Assembly: GCA_947561395.2 (NCBI GenBank)
Contig: OX387188.1
Coordinates: forward strand, 40,729,942 to 40,793,941
DNA: 64,000 nt
Direction: 5' to 3'
DNA from: Buxus sempervirens
Taxonomy: Eukaryota; Streptophyta; Magnoliopsida; Buxales; Buxaceae
In this document: positions 25,443-38,800 of the stretch, one piece after another
How the letters are laid out: each line of letters starts with the position of its first letter
Numbering within the stretch: position 1 is the first letter of the stretch
Made by a program: the position numbers and the translations under genes
The notes under the pieces: model-generated
Database searches by the model: none
Told to the model about the DNA's origin: nothing
What the model saw: only the letters and a program-made list of their open reading frames with translations

Positions 25443-26851
25443 GGCCCCGATTGGTCAAGGAATTGTGGGGTGAAATTGGGGTAAGAATTGGAATTGGGTT
25501 CTCAATTCCAATTCTTTTGATTGGTTGGATTTTTTAAAATTAGAAATGGAATTGTAACTCAATTCCGTAGAATTCACTTTCAAGCTATTTTGAAGAGTAC
25601 CTAATTCCCTCCTAAATAGAGGAGAAGTCAGGATTTAGTACGAGGAATTAGGCCACTCGATAAAAAGAAGCTATCAACTTTTAAGCCATCGACTTTCTTT
25701 CTTGTTTGCTGCCGAGTGTTGCAGTTGCAGGTAATGGCAGTGGTGTCTTCCCTTCTATTCTCTCCCCTCATCTCTCTCTCTTTCAATCTATATTTTTCTC
25801 CCCTTCCCCCTCCCTGGTCCTCTTTCAATCTTCTGTTTTCTTGTACAGGTTTTTTTTCTTTCTTCTTATTGGACTTGAGGGTTTTAGAAGTAGGCGAGAA
25901 CGGAGGATCGTAATCGATGCTATCAAACGGGGACCCCAATTGCGTTAAAAAACGAGAGTTGCATAAAAGCGATGGAGGTAATAGATTACGAGATACACAT
26001 AGGTTTAGGGTTTGAGATATCAAGTGACGCCACAACTGGAGCTTCGGCATGCATTAAAGCAACCGGAAGTACCATTCTCGCTGGAAACAAATCGGGTTCT
26101 ATTTCTATATTGAGGAGGCTAACAAGCTCATGTTTTGTATTTATAGTATTTATTTTTGGTGTGTAGTACATTCCTTCGTCAAGCCTTCATTTTGTGCCCT
26201 TTCTCTCCATTCTTTGTCTGTTGTGTTACAATGGAAAAAATATTTTTCTTATTTTTTAAGAAGAAATAAAAAAATAAAAAAAGAGAAGGTCGGAAGTGGT
26301 AGTACACTACCGGTTTGTGAATTCTGCAAAGAGAAGAAGTAAGCATTTTGGCTTTTCTTAATGGTGAGAAGAAGAGGGAATGTCGTACAGGCGGCGTACT
26401 TGAAACTCTCCACAAACCCCTGGAAAGCTTGCGTTTTATATTCATTTTTTCACCAATATCTCATTCGGTCTCTCAGTTTGATTAAATTGCCAACTGGTCT
26501 GTTCTTGTTCTCCAAATCTAAGTTTTAGTTTGAATTCAGAGGCAGAGTGATTCGTGATTTGCTATGATTGTATTCTAGAAGACTTCATTGGGCTTATGGG
26601 ACTGATAAGAATATCAATAATAAAATATAATTAACTAAAGTACTACAACATTGTAATTGAATTTTAGAAGTTTATCCAATCAATAAAATTGAAATTTATA
26701 TCAATTCTTTATGAAATTGTAATTCCAAATTTCAATTCTTTTATCATCCAATCATAAGAATTGTAATTCTACCCAATTCTAATTCTTATTGAATTGGAAT
26801 TGTAATTCAAATTCTTAATTAAAATTCCAATTCATCGAACCAATCGAAGCC
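25443..26851. mobile_element. PIF/Harbinger-type non-autonomous element carrying gene-like sequence
   Basis: It interrupts a satellite monomer exactly within CATTTAGAGATTTTTTGG. The left end is GGCCCCGATTGGTCAAGGAA; the right end, reverse-complemented, is GGCTTCGATTGGTTCGATGAA. Both are flanked by TTA (25,440-25,442 and 26,852-26,854), the 3-bp target duplication typical of PIF/Harbinger. Subterminal zones are dense in GAATTGGAATT-type motifs. The interior (about 25,570-26,600) is unlike either end: pyrimidine-rich leader-like text, then an ATG at 25,972 opening a 64-codon frame starting MEVIDYEIHIGLGFE with a hydrophobic end. No transposase is visible. Confidence 0.85.
25972..26166 (+). pseudogene. 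Gene-like fragment inside the Harbinger element
   Basis: This is a 64-codon open frame. Its first ~50 residues look protein-like (contains ATGSTILAGNKSGSISIL, reminiscent of a beta-propeller strand pair); the end (CFVFIVFIFGV) looks like translated intron. It follows a CT-rich leader-like segment (25,740-25,880). I infer capture of the 5' end of a host gene, but I do not recognise the donor. It could simply be a chance frame. Confidence 0.35.
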
Positions 26852-29800
26852 TTAGTGATTTTTTGGCAATGCCAAAGATTACGACAAGCGGATCATCATC
26901 ATCATAAAAATTCACTAACCACCAACGTCGTGTTAACAACACACGTCTTGTCTCCATCCCATTCTTATCAAAATCACAACTTCAGTTCATTTACATTTAA
27001 GTAAACCTTGTTTTATTAACCATCTGCAGATCATATATAGAAAAAAAAATTGTCAATCACCTCCAAACTAAATCCATACAGCAAAGAAGAGCAAAATTCA
27101 TGCAAGTCAAAAATGACACAAAAAATATCTCCACTAATCAGCTTTAATAGCCTGCTTCGCGACCTCAATAATTAAGATGAAACCATTGACAGATTTAAAA
27201 TATTTTCAAAATACAACAAATATCTACATCACTTGAAAGGCATAAATTTAATCACAAAATGAAAATCTCAGTGTCACAAAAATCATGGGAATAAAAGTTG
27301 AGAAATCTCAAACCTCTAGCTATCGTCACCTGGGCACAAAAATGATTGTTCTCTTATTGATTTCAACTTTCCATTTCCGGCTCAAATATTCTGCACCAAT
27401 TCTTCTCGTTATCAGAGCAATAGCTCAGTGCACGATTTGAATATAAACCTACCGTTGTAGAATTTAAAGGGGTGAGCATAAAGAATCCATTTCCTATCAC
27501 GAGGTTAACCATTGAAAAGTTTACCTCACATCGTTGCCAGTGAGAATATGTTCCCGTGCATTTTGAACATATCTTAAACAGAATCACACATCAAAAAACA
27601 GAAACTCCAAAAAGTCATAAAATTCAAGAAGCAACTCAAAGATTCGAATTACACAGGTTACAGTACCAAAGAATTTCGCATAAATAAAAAGAGCAAAAAA
27701 AACTCCCAATTCATTTAGACATTTTTTGCCAATATCACATATTATGACTATCAGATCACCATCATCATAAAAATTCAATAACCACCAATGTCGGGTCAAC
27801 GACAAGAATCCTGTCTCCATCCCATTCTTATATAAATCATAACCCCAGTTCATTTACATTTATGTAAACCTTGTTTTACTAACAATCAGCACATCAAATC
27901 TAAAAAAATGTGTCAATCACCTCAAAACTAAGTCCTATACAGCTAAGAAGAGCAAAATTCTTAAAAGTCAAAAATGACAGAAAAAATATCTCCACAATCA
28001 ACTTTAATGCCCTGCTTTGCGACCTCAAAAATTAAGATGAACCCCGTGACAGATTTAAAATATATTCAAGATACAAAAAATATCTAAACCACTTGAAAGG
28101 CATAAATTTAATCCCACAATGAATATCTCAACATCACCAATACCATGGGAATAACAAGTGAGAAATCTCAAACCTCTAGCAACCCTCACCTGCGCACCAA
28201 AATGATTGTTCTCATATTTCTTTTCACTTTCCACTTCTTGTTCAAATATTCTGCACCAATTTCTCTTGTTATCAGAGGAATAGCTTCGTGCATGATGTGA
28301 CAGAAAACCTACTGTTGTAGAATTTTAAGGGATGAGCACAAAGAATCCATTTCCTATCACGAGGTTAACTATTGAAAACTTTACCTCATAACGTTGCAAT
28401 TGAGAGTATGTTCATGTGCATTTTGTACATATCGTAAACTGAATCACTCTCCTCAAACAACAGAAACTCCCAAAAGTCAGAAAAATCAAGAAGCAACTCA
28501 AAGATTCCAATTACAGACGTTACCCAGGTAAAGAATTTCGCCTAAATAAAAAGATGCAATCGAAAACTCCCAATTCATTTAGAGATTTTTTGGCAATGTC
28601 ACCAATTACGACCAGCAGATCATGATCATCATAAAAATACAATAACAACCAATGTCGGGTCAACGACACAAATTTTGTCTCCATCCCATTCTTATCAAAA
28701 TCATAACTTCAGTTCATTTACATTTCTGTATGCCTTGTTTTATCAAACATCAACAGATCATATCTAGAAAAAATGTCACTCACCTCCAAAAAAAATCCTG
28801 TACAGCTAAGAAGAACAAAATTCTAGAAAGTCAAAAATGACAAAGAAAAAATATCTCCACTTATCAACTTTAATAGCCCGCTAAGCGACCTCAATAATTA
28901 AGATAAAACCCGTGACAGATTTAAAATATATTCAAGATACAACAAATATCTAGATCACTTGAAAGGCATAAATTTAATCCAAAAATGAAAATCTCAATGT
29001 CACCAATATCATGAGAATAAAAGTTGAGAAATCTCAAACCTCTACCTATCGTCACCTGGGCACCAAAATGACTGTTCTCCTATTGCTTTTAAATTTCAAC
29101 TTCTGGCTCAAATATTGTGCACCAATTGTTCTTGCTATCAGAGGAATAGCTTGGTGTATGATGTGACAGATAACCTACTATTGTAGAATTTTAAGGGATG
29201 AGCATAAAGAAACCAATTCCTATCACGAGCATAACTATTGAAAACTTTACCTCATATCGTTGCAATTGAAAATATGTTCATGTGCATTTTGTACATATCC
29301 TAAACTGAATCACTCTCCTCAAACAACAGAAACTCCAAAAAGTCATAAAATTCAAGAAGCAACTCAAACATTCCAACTACACAGATTATCGAAGTAAAGA
29401 ATTTCACCTAAATAAAAAGATGCAATCGAAAACTTCCAATTCATTTAGAGATTTTTTGGCAATGTCACCAATTACGACCAGCAGATCATGATCATCATAA
29501 AAATACAATAACAACCAATGTCGGGTCAACGACACAAATTTTTTCTCCATCCCATTCTTATCAAAATCATAACTTCAGTTCATTTACATTTCTGTATGCC
29601 TTGTTTTATCAAACATCAGCAGATCATATCTAGAAAAAATGTGTCACTCACCTCCAAAAAAAATCCTATACAGCTAAGAAGAACAAAATTCTAGCAAGTC
29701 AAAAATGACAGAAAAAATATCTAAACTTATCAGCTTTAATAGCCCGCTTTGCGACCTCAATAATTAAGATATAACCAGCGACAGATTTAAAATATATTCA

Positions 29801-32800
29801 AGATACAACAAATATCTACATCACTTGAAGTGCAAAAATTTAATCCAAAAATGGAAATCTGAGTGTCACTAATATCATGAGAAAAAAAGTCAAGAAATTT
29901 CAAACCTCCAGCTATCGTCACCTGGGCACCAAAATGATCGTTCTCTTATTGCTTTTCACTTTCCCCTCCCGGCTAAAATATTCTGCACCAAATTTTCTTG
30001 TTATCAGAGGAATAGATTGCTGCATGATGTGACAGATAACCTACTGTTGTAGAATTTTAAGGGATGCGCATAAAGAAACCAATTCCTGTCATGAGCTTAA
30101 CTATTGAAAACTTTACCTCATATCGTTGCCGTTGCGAATATTTTCATGTACATTTTGTACATATCTTAAACATAATCGCTCTCCTCAAAAACTAGAAACT
30201 CCTAAAAATCATAAAATTCAAAAAGCAACTCTAAGATTCCAATTATACAGGTTACCGAAGTATAGAATTTTGCCTAAATAAAATGATGCAATCGAAAACT
30301 CCCAATTCCTTTAGAGATTTTTTGGCAATGTCACATACTACGACCAGCGGATCATCATCATCATAAAAATTCAATAACCACCAATGTCGGATCAACGACA
30401 CAAATCTTGTCTCCATCCCATTCTCATCAAAATCATAACTTCAGTTCATTTACATTTCTGTAATCCTTGTTTTAATAACCATCAGCAAATCATATGTAGA
30501 AAAAAAGTAACAATCAATTCACGACTAAGTCCTATACAGCTAAGAAGAGCAAAATTCTTTTTTTTTTTTGATCGGTAATGAAGAAATATATTAAAAAGAT
30601 GCTAAAAACAGGGTACAATGCTGTACACCAAAGGTGTACATAAACCTCATCCCCTCCCCATTCTTACAAATCATTGAAATCCTTACACATTAATACATCA
30701 TGACATTTCAATCCCTTACAAGATTCCACTGCAGACGCCCAATAAAGGATAAAACTAAGAGAGTATTTGGAAAGAGCATCCCGAGATCTTTCCTTATTCT
30801 CAAAAATCCTGTTGTTTCGTTCCTTATCAGCTTTAATAGCCTGCTTTACAACCTAAATAATTAAGATGGAACCCGTGAAAGATTTGAAATATATTCAAGA
30901 TACAAAAAATATCCATATCACCTGAAAAGCATAAGTTTAATCCCAAAATGAAAATCTCAGTGTCACCAATATCATGGGAATAAAAGGTGAGAAATCTCAA
31001 ACCTCTACCTATCCTCACTTGGTCACCAAAATGATTGTTCTCTTATTGCTTTTCACTTTCCACTTCTTGCTAAAATATTCTGCACCAATTTTTCTTGATA
31101 TCAAACGAATAGGTTGATGCAAGATGTGACAAATAACCTACAATTGCAAAATTTTAGGGGACGAGCATAAATAATCCATTTCCTATCACGAGGTTAACTA
31201 TACAAAAATTTACCTCATATCGTTGCCATTGAGAATATGTTCATGTGCATTTTGTACATATCTTAAACTGAATCACTCTCCTCAAACAATAGAAACTTCC
31301 AAAAGTCATATAATTCAAGAAGCAACCCAATGATTTCAATTACACAGGTTACCAAAGTAAAAATTTCGCCTAAATAAAAAGATGCAATCGAAAACTCCCA
31401 ATTCATTTAGAGATTTTTTGGCAATGTCACAAATTACGACCAGCGGATCATGATCATAATAAAAATTCAACAACCACCAATGTCAGCTCAACGACACAAA
31501 TCTTTTCTCCATCCCATTCTTATCAAAATAATAACTTTAGTTCATTTACAATTCTGTAAGCCTTGTTTAATTAACCATCAGCATATCATAACTAGAAAAA
31601 AAGTGTCAATCACCTCCAAACTAAATCTTATACAGCCAAGAAGAGAAAAATTCTTGCAAGTCAAAAATGACAGAGAAAAAATATCTCCATTTATCAGCTA
31701 TAATAACCTGCTATGCGACCTCAATAATTAAGATGAAACCCGTAACAGATTTACAATATTTTCAACATACAACAAATATCTAGATCCCTTGAAAAGCATA
31801 AATTTAATCCCAAAATGAAAATCCCAATGTCAGCAATATCATGGGAATGAAAGTTGAGAAATCTCAAACCTTCAGCTATCGTCACCTTGGCACCAAAATG
31901 ATCGTTCTCTTATTGCTTTTAACTTTCCCCTTCCGGCTCAAATATTTTGCACCAATTCTTCTTGCTATCAGAGGTATAGCTTGGTGTATGATGTGACAGA
32001 TAACCTACTGTTGTACAATTTTAGGGGGCGACCATAAGGAATCCATTTCCTATCACGAGGTTAACTATTGAAAACTTTACCTCATATCGTTGCAATTGAG
32101 AATATGTTCAAGTGCATTTTGTACATATCTAAAACTGAATCACTCTCCGCAAACAATAGAAACTCCAAAAAGTCATAAAATTCAAGAAGCAACTCAAAGA
32201 TTCCAATTACACAGGTTACCGAAGTAAAACTTTCGCCTAAATAAAAAGATGCAATCGAAAACTCCTAATTCATTTAGAGATTTCTTGGCAATGTCACATA
32301 TTACGACCAGCCGATCATCATCATCATAAAAATTCAATAACAACCAATGTCGAGTCAGCGACACAAATCTTCTCTCCATCCCATTCTAACCAAAATCATA
32401 ACTTCAATTTATTTACATTTCTGTAAGCCTTGTTTTATTAACCATCAGCAGATCATATGTAGAAAAAATGTACCAATCACCTCCAAACAAAGTCCTATAC
32501 AGCTAAGAATAGCAAAATTCTTGAGTGTCAAAAATAACACAGAAAAAATATCTCCACTTATCAACTTTAATATCCTATTTTCCGACCTCAACAATTAAGA
32601 TAAAACACGTGATAGATTTGAAATATATTCAAGATACAACAAATATCCAGATCACTTGAAAAGCATAAATAAAATCCCGAAATGAAAATCTCAGTGTCAC
32701 CAATATCATGGGGATAAAAGGTGAGAAATCTCAAATCTCTAGCTATCCTCACCTGGTCACCAAATTGATTGTTCTCTTATTGCTTTTCACTTGCCACTTC

Positions 32801-35800
32801 TGGCTCAAATATTCTGCACCAATTTTTCTTGTTATCAGACGCAAAGCTTGGTGCATGATGTGACACATAACCTACTGTTGTAGAATTTTAAAGGATGAGT
32901 ATAAAGAATACATTTCCTATCACGAGGTTAACTATTGAAAACTTTACCTCATATCGTTGCCATTGCGAATATGTTCATTGCATTTTGTACCTATCTTAAA
33001 CTGAATCACTCTCCTCAAACAATAGAAATTCCTAAAAGTCATAAAATTCAAGAAGCAACTCAAAGATTCCAATTACAATGGTTACCGAAGTAAAGAATTT
33101 CACCTAAATAAAAAAGTTAATCAAAAACTCCCAATTAATTTAGAGATTTTTTGGCATTGTCAGCAATTACGACCAGCAGATCATTATCATCATAAAAATT
33201 CAATAACAACCAATGTCGGGTCAGCAACAAAAATCTTGCCTCCATCCCATTCTTATCAAAATCATAACTTCAGTTCGTTTACATTTCTGTCAGCTTCGTT
33301 TTATTAACAATCAGCAAATCATATCTAGAAAAAATGTGCCAATCACCTCCAAACTAAGTCCAACAAAGCTAAGAAGAGCAAAATTCTTGCAAATCAAAAC
33401 TAACACAAAAAAAATATCTCCACTTATAAGCCTTAATAGATTGCCGTGCAACCTCAATAATTAAGACATAATCCGTGACAAATTTAAAATATATTCAAGA
33501 TACAACAAATATCTCCATCACTTGAAAGGCATAAATTTAATCCCAAAATGAAAATCTCAGTGTCACCAATATCATGGGAATAAAAGGTGAGAAATCTCAA
33601 ACCTCTAGTTATCCTCACCTGGGCTCCAAAATGATTGTTCTTTTATTGCTATTCACTTTCCATTTCTGGCCCAAATATTCTGCACCAATTTTTCTTGTTA
33701 ACAGAGGAATAGCTTGATGCATGTGACACATAACCTCCTGTTGTAGAATTTTAAGTAATGAGCATAAAGAATCCATTTCCTATCACGGGGTTAACAATTG
33801 AAAATTTTACCTCATATCGTTGCCATTGCAAATATGTTCATGTGCATTTTGTACATATCTCAAACTGAATCACTATCCTCAAACAACAGAAACTCCTAAA
33901 AGTCATAAAATTCAAGAAGCAACTCAAAGATTGCAACTATACAGGTTACCGAAGTATAGAATTTTTCCTAAATAAAATGATGCAATCGAAAACTCCCAAT
34001 TCATTTAGAGATTTTTTGGCAATGTCACATATTATGACCAGCGGATCATCATCATCATAAAAATTCAATAACCACCAATGTCGAGTCAACGACACAAATC
34101 TTGTCTCAATCCCATTCTCATCAAAATCGTAACTGCAGTTCATTTACATTTCTTTAACCCTTAATTTATGAAGCATTAGCAGATCATTTCTAGAAAACAT
34201 GTGTCAACCACCTCCAAACTAAGTCCTATACAACTAAGAAGAGCAAAATTCTTGCAAGTCAAAAATGACAGAGAAAAAATTTATCTGCACAGGCTTTAAT
34301 AGCCTGCTTTTCGACCTCAACAATTCAGATGAAACTCGTGACAGATTTAAAATATCTTTAAGAAACAGCAAATATCTAGTTCACTTGGAAGGCAAAAATT
34401 TAATCTCAAATCGAAAATATCAGTGTCACCAATATCATAGGAATGAAATGTGAGAAATCTCAAACGTCTAGCTATCCTCACCTGGGCACCAAAATGATTG
34501 TTCTCTTATTGTTTTTCACATTCTACTTCTTGCTCAAATATTCACAACCAATTTTTCCTGTTATCAAAGGAATAACTTGGTGCATGATGTGACAGATAAC
34601 CTACTTTTGTAGAATTTTAAGGGATGAGCATAAAGAAACCATTTCTAGTCACGAGGTTAACTATTGAAAACTTTACCTCATATCGTTGTCATTGTGAATA
34701 TGTTCATGTGCATTTTGTACATATCCTAAACTGAATCACTCTCCTCAAACAACAGAAACTCCAAAAAGTCATAAAATTCAAGAAGCAACTCAAACATTCC
34801 AACTACACAGATTATCGAAGTAAAGAATTTCACCTAAATAAAAAGATGCAATCGAAAACTCCCAATTCATTTAGAGATTTTTTGGCAATGTCACATATTA
34901 CGACCATCGGATCATCATCATCAAAAAAATTCATTAACCACAAATGTCAGGTCAACGACACAAATCTTGTCTCCATCCCATTCTTATCAAAATCATAAAT
35001 TCAGTTGATTTACATTTCTATAAGCCTTGTTTTATTAACCATCAGCAGATGATATGTAGAAAAAATGTAACAATCCCTTCCAAACTAAGTCCTATACTGC
35101 TCAGAAGAGAAAAATTCTTGCAAGTCAAAAATGACAGAGAAAACATATCTCCACTTATTAGCTTTAATAGTCCACTTTCCGAACTCAATAATTAAGATAT
35201 AACCCATCAGAGATTAAAAATATATTCAAGATACAACAAATATCTAGATCACTTGAAAGACATAAATTTAATCCCAAAATGAAAATCTCAATATCACCAA
35301 TATCATGGGAATACAAGGTAAAAAATCTCAAACCTCTAGCTATCCTCACCTAGCAACCAAAATGATTTTTCTCTTATTGCTTTTCACTTTCTACTTCTTG
35401 CTCAAATATTTTGCCCCAATTTTTCTTGTTATCAGAGGAATAGCTTGGTGCATCATGTCACAGATAACCTACTGTTGTAGAATTTTAGGGGTTGAGCATA
35501 AAGAATCAATTTCTTATCACGAGGTTAACAATTGAAAACTTTACCTTATATCATTGCCATTGCGAATATGTTCATGTGCATTTTGTACATATCTTAAACT
35601 GAATCACTCTCCTCAAACAACAGAAACTCCAAAAAGTCTTAAAATTCACGAAACAACTCAAGGATTCCAATTACACGGATCACCGAAGTAAAGAATTTCG
35701 CCTAAATAAAAAGATGAAATCGAAAACTCCCAATTCATTTAGAGATTTTTTTCCAATGTCGCATATTACGACGAGCAGATCATCATCATCATAAAATTCA

Positions 35801-38800
35801 ATAACCACCAATGTCAGGGTCAACGACACAAATCTTGTCTCAATCCCATTCTTATAAAAATCTTAACGTCCATTCATTTACTTTTCTTTAAGCCTTGCTT
35901 TATTAAGCATCAGTAGATCATATCTAGAAAAAATGTGTCAATAACCACCAAACTAAGTCCTATACAGCTAAGAAGAGCAAAATTCTTGCAAGTCAAAAAT
36001 GACCAAAAAAAAAATTTATCTCCACTTATCAACTTTAATAGCCTGCTTTGCAACCTCAAAAATTAAGATGAAACCCATGAAAGATTTAAAATATATTCAA
36101 GATACAACAAATATCTAGATCACTTGAAAAGCATAAATTTTTAATCCCAAAATGAAAATCTCAATGTCACCAATATCATGGCAATAAACTGTGACAAAAT
36201 CTCAAACCTCTTGCTCTCCTCACCTGGGCACTAAAATGATCTCTTATTGCTTTTCACTTTCCACTTTTGGCTCAAATATTTTGCACCAACTTTTCTTCTT
36301 ATAAGAGGAACAGCTTGGTGCATGATATGATAGATAACCTACTGTTATAGAATTTTAAGGGATGAGCATAAAGAATCCATTTCCTATCAGGAGGTTAAAT
36401 ATTGAAACCTTTACCTCATATCGTTGTCATTGCTAAAATGTTCATGTGCATTTTGTACATATCTTAAACTGAATCACTCTCCTCAAACAACACAATCTCC
36501 TAAAAGTCAAAAAATTCAAGAAGCAACTCAAAGATTCCTACCATAAAGAATACCAAAATAAAGAATTTTGCCTAAATAAAAAGATGCAATCAAAAACTCC
36601 GAATTCATTTAGAGATTTTTTGGCAATGTCACCAATTACGACCAACGGATCATCATCATCATAAAAATTCAATAACCACCAATGTCGAGTCTAAGACACA
36701 AATCTTGTCTCCATCCCATTCTTATAAAAATGATAACTTCAGTTGATTTACATTTTTGTAAGCCTTGTTTTACTAACCATCAACAAATCATATCTAGGAA
36801 AAATGTGCCAATCACCACCAAACTAAGTCCTATACAGGTAAGAAGACCAAAATTCTTGCAATGCAAAAAATGACATCAAAAACATATCTCTACATATCAG
36901 CTAATGTAAGCCTGCTTTGCTACCTCAATAATTAAGAAGAACCCCATGACAAATTTAAATATATTTAAGATACAACAAATATCTAGATCACTAAAAATTC
37001 CTAAATTTAATCCCAAAATGAAAATCTCAGTGTCACCAATATCATGGGAATAAAAGGTGAGAAATCTCAAACCTCTTACTATCCTCACCTGACCACCAAA
37101 ATGATTGTTCTCTTATTGATTTTAACTTTCCACTTCTGACTTAAATATTCTGCACCAATTTTTCTTGTTATCAGAGGAGTAGCTTGGTGCATGATGTGAC
37201 ACATAACCTACTGTTGTAGAATTTTAACGAATGAGCATGAAGAATCCATTTCCTATCACGAGGTTAACTATTGAAAACTTTACCTCATATCGTTGCCATT
37301 ATGAATATGTTCATGTGCATTTTGTACATATCTTAAACAGAATCACTCTCCTCAAACAATAGAAACTCTTAAAAGTCAAAAAATTCAAGAAGAAACTCAA
37401 ATATTCCAATTACGCAGGTTACCAAAGTAAAGAATTTCACTTAAATAAACAGAGGTAATCAAAAACTCCCAATTCATCTCGAGATTTTTTGGCAATGTCA
37501 CCAATTACGACCAACGGATCATGATCGTCATAAAAATTCAATAACCACAATTGTCGGGTCACCAACACAAATCTTGCCTCCATCACATTCTTATCAAAAT
37601 CATAACTTCAGTTCATTTACATTTCTATAAGCCTCGTTTTATTGACAATCAGCAGATCATATCAAGAAAAAATGAGTCAATCACCTCCAAACTAGGCCCT
37701 ATACAGCTAAGAAGAGCAAAATTCTTGCAACTCAAAAATGATAGAGAAAAAATATCTCCACTTATCAGCTTTAATAGCCCGCTTTGCGACCTCAATAATT
37801 AAGATATAACCCGTCAGAGATTTAAAATATATTCAAGATACAACAGATATCTAGATCACTTGAAATGCATAAATTTAATCCCAAAAAAAAATCTCAATGT
37901 GACCAATATCATGGGAATAAAAGGTAAAAAATCTCAAACCTCTAGCTATCCTCACCCGGGCACCAAATGATTGTTCTCTTATTGCTTTTCACTTTCCACT
38001 TCTTGCTCAAATATTCAGCACCAATTTTTCTTGTTATCAGAGGAATAGCTTGGTGCATCATGTGACAGATAACTTACTGTTGTAGAATTTAAAGGGTCAA
38101 GCATAAAGAATCCATTTCCTATAACGAGGTTAACAATTAAAAACTTTATCTCATACCGTAGCCATGGCGAATATGTTCATGTGCATTTTGTACATATCTT
38201 AAACAGAATCACTCTCCTCAAACAACAGAATCTCCTAAAACTCATAAAATTCAAGAAGCAACTCAAGGATTCCAATTACACAGGTTACCGAAGTAAGGAC
38301 TTTCGCCTAAATAAAAAGATGTAATCGAAAACTCTGAATTCATTTAGAGATTTTTTGGCAATGTCACATAATACGACCAACGGATCATCATCATCATAAA
38401 AATTCAATAACCATCAATGTCGGGTCAACAACACAAATCTTATCTCGATCCCATTCTTATCAAAATCATGACTTTAGTTCATTTACTTTTCTATAAGCCT
38501 TGCTTTATTAAACATCAGTAGATCATATCTAGAAAAAATGTGTCAATCACCTCCAAACTAAGTCCTACACAACTAACAAGAGCAAAATTCTTGCAAGTCA
38601 AAAATGGCAGAGAAACAATTATCTCCATTTATCAACTTTAATAGCCTGCTTTGCGACCTCAATAATGAAAATGAAACTCGTGACAGATTTAAAATATATT
38701 TAAGATACAACAAATATCTAATTCACTCGAAAGACAAAAATTTAATCCCAAAACGAAAATCTCAGTGTCACCAATATCATACGAATAAACGGTGAGAAAT

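Noticed and set aside
25628-26050. 140-codon minus-strand frame in the Harbinger element
   Set aside because: It is the antisense of the CT-rich leader-like segment; its Lys/Glu/Arg runs reflect that tract.
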